Source: an alpha proteobacterium SCGC AAA015-N04 (GTDB taxonomy: Bacteria > Pseudomonadota > Alphaproteobacteria > Puniceispirillales > Marisalimonadaceae). From it: a stretch of 64,000 nucleotides of DNA. The notes below the pieces were generated by a model. The model was given only the letters and a program-made list of their open reading frames with translations, was not told the DNA's origin and did not search any database. The stretch is taken from the NCBI GenBank assembly GCA_000383115.1, contig KB910522.1:72714-136713 (forward strand), written 5' to 3'. Shown here in pieces: positions 1 to 8,000 of the stretch (its first letter is position 1; the number at the start of each line of letters is the position of its first letter). The position numbers and the translations under genes were made by a program.

Positions 1-179
1 GTTTTTACAGAAGCATGACCTAATCGATGAGATACTAACTTTAAAGGTATTTCTGTATTTGCTAAATTAGTAGCATGAGTGTGTCTTAAATCATGAGGAG
101 CATAATAGGGTAGTTCAGCTTCTCTAGTTAAAATTGTCATGGTTGTTCTACCAATTTTTATCAGTAATGTGAGATAATT
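1..179 (-). pseudogene. C-terminal remnant of a tyrosine recombinase (integrase)
   Basis: The minus strand is open from base 179 off the left edge, directly after a stop codon at 180-182. It encodes a typical C-terminal integrase stretch: HDLRHTHAT holds the HxxR pair of catalytic residues and RLGHAS is the downstream conserved box. The N-terminal DNA-binding domain and the first catalytic arginine cannot be encoded in this frame, because the frame is closed just upstream. What remains is therefore a fragment, or a gene cut by a frameshift. An ATG at 138-140 could start a short product, but that would not be an active recombinase. The active-site tyrosine would lie outside the window. It fits the mobile-element character of the first 10 kb. 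Confidence 0.75.
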
Positions 180-181
180 TT

Positions 182-415
182 ATGTTTAAGTTAAATAGTT
201 TTTGTAAAGAATGTTTCGACCCTTACAAAATAGTTTGGAATTGCAAGAAACATATTGAAGATAAAGAATGGATTTATCTTTGTGGCAATTGTATTCGATA
301 TTACAAATATCTTAATGGTAGAAAATTTAAATCCCAGTTCCAGAATATTAAACGAATAATAAGATGTAGATTGAAATTATCTAATTCAGAATTACCTATA
401 TACCATGCAAATTAA
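182..415 (+). CDS. Small cysteine-rich protein, unknown
   Basis: A 77-residue basic protein that I do not recognise. It has a CxxC pair near the N-terminus (FCKECF), a further cysteine (NCKKH) and a second CxxC (LCGNC), a spacing that could bind one zinc ion as a small zinc ribbon. No signal peptide or membrane segment is visible. It starts immediately beyond the stop codon that bounds the integrase fragment on the other strand, and no good ribosome binding site is visible. Whether it is a real gene is uncertain. The paired cysteines are the main argument for coding. Confidence 0.4.
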   Translation: MFKLNSFCKECFDPYKIVWNCKKHIEDKEWIYLCGNCIRYYKYLNGRKFKSQFQNIKRIIRCRLKLSNSELPIYHAN

Positions 416-436
416 AGTATGAGGTGTTTCAATATT

Positions 437-550
437 ATGAGTAAAGATTTTAAAGTTTTTTTGGGCGTAATCAGTTTTTTTGTTTTATTAAAAGGTTATA
501 TATTTTTCAATATTAACCCATCAATGTATCTTAATCCTATAATAAATTAG
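437..550 (+). CDS. Possible 37-residue single-span membrane peptide
   Basis: A short reading frame from ATG 437 to TAG 550. It encodes a short charged N-terminus (MSKDFK) followed by one hydrophobic stretch (VFLGVISFFVLL) long enough to span the membrane. A purine-rich GAGGTG lies about 10 bases before the ATG and would serve as ribosome binding site. It follows the cysteine-rich frame by 21 bases on the same strand, so the two could be co-transcribed. Such short AT-rich hydrophobic frames also arise by chance. Confidence 0.3.
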   Translation: MSKDFKVFLGVISFFVLLKGYIFFNINPSMYLNPIIN

Positions 551-679
551 TCTTTGGATAATTTACCACCACTCCAAAAAATTCAAAGTGATATTATTCA
601 AACTTATTTCATTTAGCAGATTTTTTTAAATAGTGATAAACAATATATATTATAGTGAAAATTAATAAGAGTATCTGAA

Positions 680-982
680 ATGTTTATAAGAATAGTTACA
701 ATAAAGTGTCCAAATGAAATAGCAAAAAAAGCTCTAAAATTGTTAAATAAAGAAGTGACACACGAACAAATGAGAATTGGCCTCATTAAAGAAACATCTA
801 TTGACACATCTGAGACAACTGTTGTCTATGTCAAATATTGGCTTTCTGAAAAACACTTCGATAAAGGTAGAAAAGATTGGCAAAAAACATCTAAAGAATT
901 TAATGATATGGGAGCAATTATTTCAGCAGTAGGTGGAGAAGCAGACATCATTATGTCAGACGATTTTAAAAACCATTTATAG
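680..982 (+). CDS. Small hypothetical protein, possibly a dimeric alpha/beta-barrel fold
   Basis: A 100-residue soluble protein beginning MFIRIVTIKCPNE. An N-terminal beta strand is followed by a helix (EIAKKALKLLNKE), strands (TTVVYVKYWLS) and a second helical half. This alternation is reminiscent of small dimeric alpha/beta-barrel (ABM-like) domains, but no diagnostic motif is present and I do not assign a function. It has no signal peptide. It stands alone between untranslated stretches in the accessory region. Confidence 0.55.
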   Translation: MFIRIVTIKCPNEIAKKALKLLNKEVTHEQMRIGLIKETSIDTSETTVVYVKYWLSEKHFDKGRKDWQKTSKEFNDMGAIISAVGGEADIIMSDDFKNHL

Positions 983-1130
983 TTTTAAAATACTTATCAA
1001 TATTGAATCGAAATAAAAATTTTTATGAAAATCAAAAAAAATATAACAAAAAAATAAAAATGATACTTAATCCAATCATCATTAAAAACTTTTTATAAAC
1101 TTCCCACATAATGTTAATATAACCCCCAAA

Positions 1131-1161
1131 GTTCCCAATCCCCTACTTTCAATTGGGGAAC
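1131..1161. repeat. Inverted repeat in intergenic region
   Basis: GTTCCCAAT (1131-1139) pairs with ATTGGGGAAC (1152-1161) with one bulged base, around a 12-base loop. It lies in the 245-base gap between two convergent small genes, so a transcription-stop role is possible. No clear T-run follows on either strand. Nothing else is visible in that gap. Confidence 0.35.
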
Positions 1162-1227
1162 AGATTATCCATCACTTACCCATAATATTTAAAATGTAAT
1201 TGAAAAAGTGTTATTTCAAAAAATAAT

Positions 1228-1686
1228 CTACCAAACGCTTCTCCCAATAGACTTTATATCGCTAACTTTCAACAAACCCTCCATACTAATGACATGGAAA
1301 TGATCTAGACATGAATCTTTAGCTTCAACTTCCCAGTATTTTTTTATAATGTTTAAAGAGATCTCGTGTAGATCACCTTTTTTATTATCTGTATAACCAA
1401 TAAAATCCCAATAATCTGAAAAGCTATGACGATCAAAAAAACTATTCCAAAGATAATACCTTGATGGTTTTATATTAATAAAATAACTGTCTACTCTGTT
1501 ATGTGCAGGTGACCACATCCACTCAACTGAAAATAAGAAGACTACCTTTTGTGGTTTTATTTTAGGTCTTTTTTTTTGAAGTGGCTCTTCACTATCAATA
1601 TGAAGCTTATTAGAATTATTTATTGAAGGTAAATCTTTAACCTCAAAAATCTTTTGTTGAGGAAATTCATATTCATAATATGACAT
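1228..1686 (-). CDS. Hypothetical protein, 152 residues
   Basis: I do not recognise this protein. It is soluble, with a charged, proline- and lysine-rich N-terminal third (about residues 1-45) followed by a compact part rich in aromatic residues (VEWMWSP, SRYYLWNSFFDRH, SDYWDFIGY). It has no signal peptide or membrane span. The upstream 47-residue gene overlaps its start codon in a TAATG arrangement, so the two are almost certainly translated together. Their coupling suggests a two-gene accessory cassette of unknown role. Confidence 0.6.
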   Translation of the reverse strand: MSYYEYEFPQQKIFEVKDLPSINNSNKLHIDSEEPLQKKRPKIKPQKVVFLFSVEWMWSPAHNRVDSYFINIKPSRYYLWNSFFDRHSFSDYWDFIGYTDNKKGDLHEISLNIIKKYWEVEAKDSCLDHFHVISMEGLLKVSDIKSIGRSVW

Positions 1687-1829
1687 TATTTATCCTCCAC
1701 TAATTTCCATCCTTGACGGATTAAGGCTTCAGTAAGAGCTTTTTCTTTTTCTGCTCTACTCATTGAATTAGTAAATTTTACTAATACTAACTTATTTTTT
1801 TCTATTGGGAATTCGACAATATTTGTCAT
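1686..1829 (-). CDS. Small 47-residue protein coupled to the downstream gene
   Basis: A short gene starting at ATG 1829 (minus strand) with a strong ribosome binding site (GGAGGC about 6 bases upstream). It encodes a soluble peptide, starting MTNIVEFPIEKNKL, with a strand followed by a helix (SRAEKEKALTEALIRQ). Its stop TAA overlaps the ATG of the 152-residue gene, indicating translational coupling. The order of a small protein ahead of a larger partner resembles toxin-antitoxin or regulator-effector pairs, but no family is recognised. Confidence 0.55.
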   Translation of the reverse strand: MTNIVEFPIEKNKLVLVKFTNSMSRAEKEKALTEALIRQGWKLVEDK

Positions 1830-1979
1830 TTGTGCCTCCGCTTTAGTACTTTAGGCGGGATGCCAAGGCGTACAAGTTGGTAATTAAATGCCTACTAAGG
1901 ACTATAATACATTAAAATTATATTGCAATTTTATTGATTTAAAAATTTAATAAAAATCTAACAATTATAGAATGACTTG

Positions 1980-2453
1980 ATGTATAAAATTATAATACTT
2001 TCATTTGTTTTTTTATTTTCTTTTAATTCCAATCTTCATGCGGGAATTGCTTCTTCTATAGTAGACGCTATAACTCAAGTCTTTAAAGGTTCAACTAAGA
2101 ATTTTGATGAAATTCCACCTAATATAAATTCTAAAAAAAAATATAATCCTACTGTTACCATAGCTAGAAATGCAATACGCGCCATTAAACAAAAAAACGA
2201 TGACGAGAAATATTTTGAATGTAAAAATACAAAACAAATCACTTTTTTGAAAGTTAAACAAAAAGATTTATATACTTGGAATTTAGATGTCCTTAAAAAA
2301 AATAAAGAATTAAAGTGGAAAAAAATTTTAAATGTAAAGCATAAACAAAATAAGTTTTTTAAGAATCAACCTAATGGTTCTTTATTAGAATTAAATTTGG
2401 AAACACTTATTTATGTTGACGGAGATAAGATTTTAAATTGTACCGAACTTTAA
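1980..2453 (+). CDS. Secreted hypothetical protein
   Basis: A protein of about 157 residues with an N-terminal signal peptide: a short basic start, a hydrophobic core (IIILSFVFLFSF), then LHAG, where AxG-type signal peptidase cleavage would occur. The mature part is lysine-rich and has no motif I recognise; it contains two cysteines (FEC and LNC near the C-terminus) that could form a disulfide in the periplasm. I chose ATG 1980 over the preceding TTG. The gene lies 22 bases ahead of recQ but probably has no functional link with it. Confidence 0.55.
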   Translation: MYKIIILSFVFLFSFNSNLHAGIASSIVDAITQVFKGSTKNFDEIPPNINSKKKYNPTVTIARNAIRAIKQKNDDEKYFECKNTKQITFLKVKQKDLYTWNLDVLKKNKELKWKKILNVKHKQNKFFKNQPNGSLLELNLETLIYVDGDKILNCTEL

Positions 2454-2475
2454 TAAAAATGGTTAAAATTTGTTT

Positions 2476-4161
2476 ATGAGCATATCTTTATTAAATAAAA
2501 AAGCACTTGACGTATTACAACAAACTTTTGGTTACCAGTCATATAGATTTAAGCAAAAAGAAATTATAGAAAGTGTATTGTCTGGAAATGATACACTAGC
2601 TTTGATGCCTACTGGTGCTGGCAAATCACTATGTTATCAAATACCAGCAATTATATCATCTAAGAAAACAATTGTTATATCACCACTTATTTCGTTAATG
2701 GATGATCAAGTTGCTGCTTTAAACGAGTGTGGTGTTCAAGCAGTAAAAATTCATTCTGATTTGCCCTATGAAGCACGTATCTCATCATGGAATAATTTTA
2801 AAAGTGGTAAAGTAAAAATAATTTATTTGTCTCCTGAAAAGCTTATGTCCGAGAATATAATTAATGAGTTAAAAACCATGGAAGTAGGTTTATTTGTTAT
2901 TGATGAAATACATTGTGTATCTAAGTGGGGTCATGATTTTAGGCCTGATTATAATAAATTATCAGAATTAAAAACTTTATTTCCAAAGAGCAATATCGTT
3001 GGATTTACAGCTACTGCAGATAAAACAACAAGGTTAGACATTGTTGAGAATATTTTTAACAAAAACGTTAGGGTATTTATTTCAAGTTTAGATAGACCCA
3101 ATTTAAGCCTTTCAATTAATCAAAAAACTAATTGGAAAAATCAATTAGTTGATTTTTTAAATATTAGAAAAATGCAATCAGGAATAATTTATTGTTTATC
3201 TAGGAAAAAAACTGAAGAAGTAACATCTTTTTTAATTAATAAAGGTTTTAATGCAAGTGCATACCATGCTGGATTAGATGGTCAAGTTAGAAAAAATGTT
3301 CAAAACACGTTTATGACTGACCAAGCACATATAGTAGTAGCTACAATTGCATTTGGAATGGGTATTGATAAACCAGACATTAGGTTTGTTATTCACTTAA
3401 ATCTTCCAGGAAGTGTGGAAGCTTATTCTCAAGAAATAGGTAGGGCTGGTCGAGACGGTAAAGCTTCTGATACACTATTAATTTATGGCTTAGATGATTT
3501 AGTTATTCAAAGAAAAATAACTGAAGACAGTGATAAAGAGAGTAAATATAAATTTTACGATAATAAAAGGTTAGACTATCTATTGTCATATTGTGAAACA
3601 CCTGAATGTCGTAGAAAAGTTTTATTATCATATTTTGATGAAAATTCAGATAATTGTAATAATTGTGATAATTGTCTTAACCCACCATCATTAATAGATG
3701 GTACAATTTTAGCGCAAAAACTACTTTCAACGATATACAAAACTGGCCAGTTCTTTGGTCAGGTTCATATTATAAATGTACTTAGGGGCTCAGAGGATAA
3801 AAAAATTATAGATAAGGGACATCATAATCTTTCTGTTTACGGGATAGGAAATGATAAATCAAAAGAATTTTGGCAATCATTTTTAAGACAAATGCTTGCG
3901 TATGGGCATTTAAAAATAAATTTTCAGAAGTATGGAGCCATTCAAATCACTAATACAGGTGTTGAAGTTTTAAGAAATAAATTAAAGTTTTTGTATAAAG
4001 ACATACCTATTAAGTTAACCAAAGAGATGGTAAAGGCTCCAAAATATCTAAATAAAGATTTAAACACTGAAGATACTGCTTTATTGAAAAATTTGAAATT
4101 CTTAAGACTAGAGATTGCAAAAAAAACAAAACCTACCTGCTTTCACGGTTTTTCACGATAG
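2476..4161 (+). CDS. recQ: ATP-dependent DNA helicase RecQ (frame ends early)
   Basis: A superfamily 2 3'-to-5' DNA helicase acting in replication-fork repair and recombination. The Walker A motif MPTGAGKS (about residues 44-51), the DEIH box (IDEIHCVSKWGHDFRP), helicase motif VI (QEIGRAGRDG) and the RecQ zinc-binding cysteines (CETPEC and CNNCDNC) are all visible, followed by the winged-helix region and the start of HRDC. ATG 2476 is preferred to TTG 2470. The frame terminates at a TAG inside the HRDC domain, and the missing end of HRDC continues in another frame (see next entry). The helicase core is intact, so the product may still work. It sits in an accessory region, so it may be a cargo copy rather than the only recQ. 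Confidence 0.9.
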   Translation: MSISLLNKKALDVLQQTFGYQSYRFKQKEIIESVLSGNDTLALMPTGAGKSLCYQIPAIISSKKTIVISPLISLMDDQVAALNECGVQAVKIHSDLPYEARISSWNNFKSGKVKIIYLSPEKLMSENIINELKTMEVGLFVIDEIHCVSKWGHDFRPDYNKLSELKTLFPKSNIVGFTATADKTTRLDIVENIFNKNVRVFISSLDRPNLSLSINQKTNWKNQLVDFLNIRKMQSGIIYCLSRKKTEEVTSFLINKGFNASAYHAGLDGQVRKNVQNTFMTDQAHIVVATIAFGMGIDKPDIRFVIHLNLPGSVEAYSQEIGRAGRDGKASDTLLIYGLDDLVIQRKITEDSDKESKYKFYDNKRLDYLLSYCETPECRRKVLLSYFDENSDNCNNCDNCLNPPSLIDGTILAQKLLSTIYKTGQFFGQVHIINVLRGSEDKKIIDKGHHNLSVYGIGNDKSKEFWQSFLRQMLAYGHLKINFQKYGAIQITNTGVEVLRNKLKFLYKDIPIKLTKEMVKAPKYLNKDLNTEDTALLKNLKFLRLEIAKKTKPTCFHGFSR

Positions 4162-4294
4162 TACTCTAATTCAAATGTCACAAAGAAAACCAAAAACAGA
4201 AATTGATATGCTTGCCATTGATGGAGTAGGGCCTACAAAATTTAAAAAGTATGGTACGATATTTATTGATTTAATTTCAAAGCATATAAATTAA
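4148..4294 (+). pseudogene. recQ: Frame-shifted C-terminal end of RecQ (HRDC domain)
   Basis: From 4148 the third reading frame continues with VFHDSTLIQMSQRKPKTE, then a GVGPTKFKKYG stretch, ending at TAA 4294. This is the usual second half of the HRDC domain: the FxDxTL motif, the Pxt element and the GVGxxKxxKYG helix-hairpin. It completes the recQ entry above after a shift of one base somewhere around 4135-4150, where TTTCAC occurs twice close together. The cause could be a real mutation, an assembly error or translational slippage. Confidence 0.75.
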
Positions 4295-4593
4295 AACTCA
4301 TACTCTCTAAAATTTTTGTTGTGCTTTATTAACTCCATTTTTTGCTCATCAACTAAATAAGAATTTTGTTTATAATCATTAGATTGTATTTTTTTTTTGA
4401 AATATTTAAAAATATATATTGAACAAAGTACAGACAACGCTACCAAAATAAGACTTTTGCTAAAAGAACGATCCCCAAACCAGAGTTTGTTTTTTTCTAA
4501 TTCCTGGTAAATCTCATCATAAATACCAATATAAAATAAAATTACAGTTGAAAATATTATCAAAAAACTAACGATTAAAAGAATAATTCTCAT
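4291..4593 (-). CDS. Small membrane protein, last of three-gene cassette
   Basis: A 100-residue protein with two predicted membrane spans (MRIILLIVSFLIIFSTVILFY and a second at SLILVALSVLCSIYIFKYF), then a lysine-rich cytosolic tail. GAGGTT upstream of ATG 4593 is a plausible ribosome binding site. It overlaps the preceding gene by 26 bases, so the three small membrane genes form one transcription unit. Function is unknown. Confidence 0.5.
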   Translation of the reverse strand: MRIILLIVSFLIIFSTVILFYIGIYDEIYQELEKNKLWFGDRSFSKSLILVALSVLCSIYIFKYFKKKIQSNDYKQNSYLVDEQKMELIKHNKNFREYEF

Positions 4594-4810
4594 ATATTAA
4601 CCTCATATTAATAATAGGTAAAAAAAGACAAAAAATTATAAGAATTAAAAATTCTGAAAAGTCTAAATTGAAGAAAATTTTAATTGCAGGGTCAGATGAT
4701 TCAAATTGTTCCATTATACCAATTCCCATAAACAATAGAAAATAAAGAACAGGTATAATATTTAAAAGAAATGAGATTATTATTAACATAACATTAATAT
4801 TTATCTTCAT
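4568..4810 (-). CDS. Small membrane protein, middle of three-gene cassette
   Basis: About 80 residues with two hydrophobic segments (MLIIISFLLNIIPVLYFLLF and FLILIIFCLFLPII). I start it at ATG 4810, although a TTG four codons upstream is possible; either start overlaps the end of the preceding gene. No family is recognised. The overlapping arrangement with both neighbours points to a co-expressed membrane complex. Confidence 0.5.
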   Translation of the reverse strand: MKININVMLIIISFLLNIIPVLYFLLFMGIGIMEQFESSDPAIKIFFNLDFSEFLILIIFCLFLPIINMRLIYENYSFNR

Positions 4811-5006
4811 TTTTGGAGTCAATCTTAAGCCTGAGGCGCATTATTTCACTAAACATGATGAGTGTTAGGATTGGCCATATTACGCAAAATATCCAAACAT
4901 TTATCTCTTCATATGATATCCCAATGATATCAGCCACATCAAAAAGGAGTTTCACACAAAAATCAAAAGTTTTATCAATCCAATTTATGCCAGAATTTGC
5001 ACTCAT
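4794..5006 (-). CDS. Small membrane protein, first of three-gene cassette
   Basis: A 70-residue protein with a soluble, amphipathic N-terminal half (NSGINWIDKTFDFCVKLLF, then DVADIIGISYEEI) and one clear membrane span (VWIFCVIWPILTLIMF). ATG 5006 is preceded by AGGATC. I have a vague memory of similar YEEINVWIFxxIWP proteins in other marine bacteria but cannot name a family. It heads a minus-strand unit divergent from the helicase-nuclease gene, whose start is 87 bases away, so the two units may share a regulatory region. Confidence 0.5.
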   Translation of the reverse strand: MSANSGINWIDKTFDFCVKLLFDVADIIGISYEEINVWIFCVIWPILTLIMFSEIMRLRLKIDSKNEDKY

Positions 5007-5093
5007 GATCCTAATATTATAGCTTATTGAGACAATATTATGTTTTTAATAAGGTTTAATTGTATCTAATTTCAACATCTTGAGAATGTATCA

Positions 5094-8000
5094 ATGAATA
5101 AAAAAGAAGTTGGCATAAAAACTATTGAATACCTTCAACAACATCCTAATTCAAAAGCAAAGGATATTGCAGATTTTATAGGAGCAGACAGGACTGTAGT
5201 TAATAGTTGTCTTTATGGAGTTTTAAAAACAAAGGTTAGGCAGGACAATAGTTATAGATGGTCATTGATTGAAGAGGGAGAGAAAAAGGAGACACCAACA
5301 TCAACCATAACTTCTGCAATAAGTCATTCAGATATCGCAAAGCTATCAAGATATTACCTAGCATGCATTGGCTATGATGACGATGGATTAAGCACTTTCT
5401 TAAAATCTGAATTCTCATTAAATTATGAAGAATTAAATAAAATCCCAGGTGTAGATGAAGAACTAACTGGAACCGAGGAATACCAAAACCTGATTGGTCA
5501 AAAACGCACTGATAGAGGAAGGTTTGAAATTTTTTTTGGATATCCATGTTTAATTAGGTATGCAAAATCACAAAGGTCTAATTGGGAAGGCCATTTCCTT
5601 GAACCATTAGTTTATTATGGAATAGACGAAAACAAAAAAATCGAATTTAACAGTCCAATAATTAACCCCAAAGCAATTAGAAGTTTATCCAACGCTGATG
5701 CCAATTCAGTTATGAATGAGATTGTCCAAATTGAAAAAGAATTAGGCTTTGAAGAGGATGACATAATTGAAATAGATGAAATGATGATGAGAATGCAAAA
5801 CATTAGAAAGGAATGGACGTGGAAAGAAAAAATAAATTTTGAAAAAATTGGGAAGTATAAAGATAAGCTCTCCGACATGGATGTTGATGGAATTTATAAT
5901 CGTCCAATTTTAATTTTAGGTGAAAAATCCAGAATTACACAGGGACTAGAACAAGAGCTAAAACTATTAGAAAATGTAACAGAGGATCAGCTTAAAGGGA
6001 CTGCATTAGGAGCAATTATGTACCCTGATGAGGAGGATGAAGTTAGATATAGCGATGATCCAATTATTGAGACGCTTCCCATGAATTCAGAGCAAAGAGA
6101 AGCTGTTAATATCTCACTAAATAATCCACTGGCTGTTATTACTGGACCACCTGGTACTGGAAAATCTCAAGTTATCTCTAATTTAATTATAAATGCGGCT
6201 CATAAAGGAAAAAGAGTTTTATTTACTAGTAAAAATAACAAAGCAGTTGATGTTGTTGAAACAAGGGTGAATTCGCTGGCGAGTAGACCAATTCTTCTTA
6301 GGGTAGGTTCTCAAGGCGCTTTCCAGCTAAAGCTAGCTGAATATATTCTTGATCTAATATCATCAAAAGTAACGGAAACAGCCCTAGATGATTACAAAAC
6401 CTGTAAGCAAAATTATGAGGAGTTTGGTAATATTTTTAGAGAAATTAAGGAAGAAAATGATCAATTAATTGAGCTAAGAAATGAAGTTGATTTACTTGAG
6501 CAATCTATTGAATCGCTGAGAATTATTTATGGGGAAGATCTCCTTTTGAGTACTAAAGACCTAGACTTAATAGAAATTGAAAAATCATATTATAAAGTCC
6601 TTTCTATTTTCAAACAGACTAAAAAAGAAAATGCGAGCTTTTTTGGCAAGATTTTCTGGTCATTTGTTAAAAATGGCTACGAGAAAAATTATATAAACAG
6701 TATTGCGCAACATTTAGATTTATTTAATCAAACAGGTTTGGTTTATGAAAAAGAGGATAATTTATTAGATTATGATTTTCCAAAATTAAATAATAAAATA
6801 GAAGAATTAAAAAAAATTAGATCGTACGATGAAAAGTTGAATTTATTAAAAAACAAGGATTCTTTGGAAGATAATAATCGAAAAGAATTTGAGTTAATAG
6901 ACAAGATGAACGAGGTAGCAGAAACTCTTTGGAAATTATGGATTAAGATTCAGCCCAAAACTATTACTACCCAAGACAAAGAAAAGTTATCTAAGTACCA
7001 AGGTTTACTTAAAATGATAGTAGATGCTGGTAACGAAAATGAATTCAATAGAAGTATATATTCTAAATACATGCAGATGTTGGCTGATATTTCTCATTTG
7101 TTACCATGTTGGGCCGTAACATCATTATCTGCCAAAGGAAGAATCCCTTTTGCACCTGGGATTTTTGATTTAGTTATTTTTGATGAGGCAAGTCAGTGTG
7201 ATATAGCTTCTGCTCTTCCTCTTTTATATAGAGCAAAATCTGCTGTTGTAATTGGAGATCCAAAACAACTAACCCACATTACAAGCTTAAGAAAAGGGCA
7301 AGATTATAAATTATTGGAGAAGAATAAGTTAGAAGATAATTTTATTAATTGGGCTTACTCTTTTAATTCTTTATTTAACTTGGCTGCTACTTATACAAAC
7401 AATGATATGTTTGTGAAATTAGTAGATCATCATAGGTCTCATAAGCATATTATTGATTTCTCAAATTCAGAATTCTATGAAGATGAGCTTAGGGTAGCAA
7501 CTAATTACAAGAATCTTGTTCGATTTTCAAAAGAAGAACCAGGAGTTAGATGGATAGATGTAAAAGGGCAGGTCACAAGACCAGCAACTGGCGGTGCTGT
7601 AAATGTTGCAGAAGCAAGAAAAGTATTAGAGGCTTTAAAAGATTTACTCATTGAAAAAACTTATAAGGGAAGTGTTGGTGTTGTTTCACCATTTAGAAAT
7701 CAAGCTAACTTAATCACTAAGTTAGTTTTTGAAGACACATCATTGAATAAAAAAATATCTGAAAGTGAATTCTTATCTGATACTGTTCATAAATTCCAGG
7801 GTGATGAACGAGATATTATTATATTTTCTCCTGTTCTTGCAAAAGGCATATCGCCAGGAGCATTGAATTTTTTAAAATCTAATGGAAACTTATTTAATGT
7901 TGCCATAACTAGAGCCCGAGCACAATTGATAGTAGTTGGAGATATAGCTTCTAGCTCGTCGTCTAAAGTAGATTATCTATCTAGATTTGCCAAATATTAT

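Noticed and set aside
5236..5878. Minus-strand open frames opposite the helicase gene
   Set aside because: The opposite strand encodes conserved domains; the antisense products have no motifs or ribosome binding sites.
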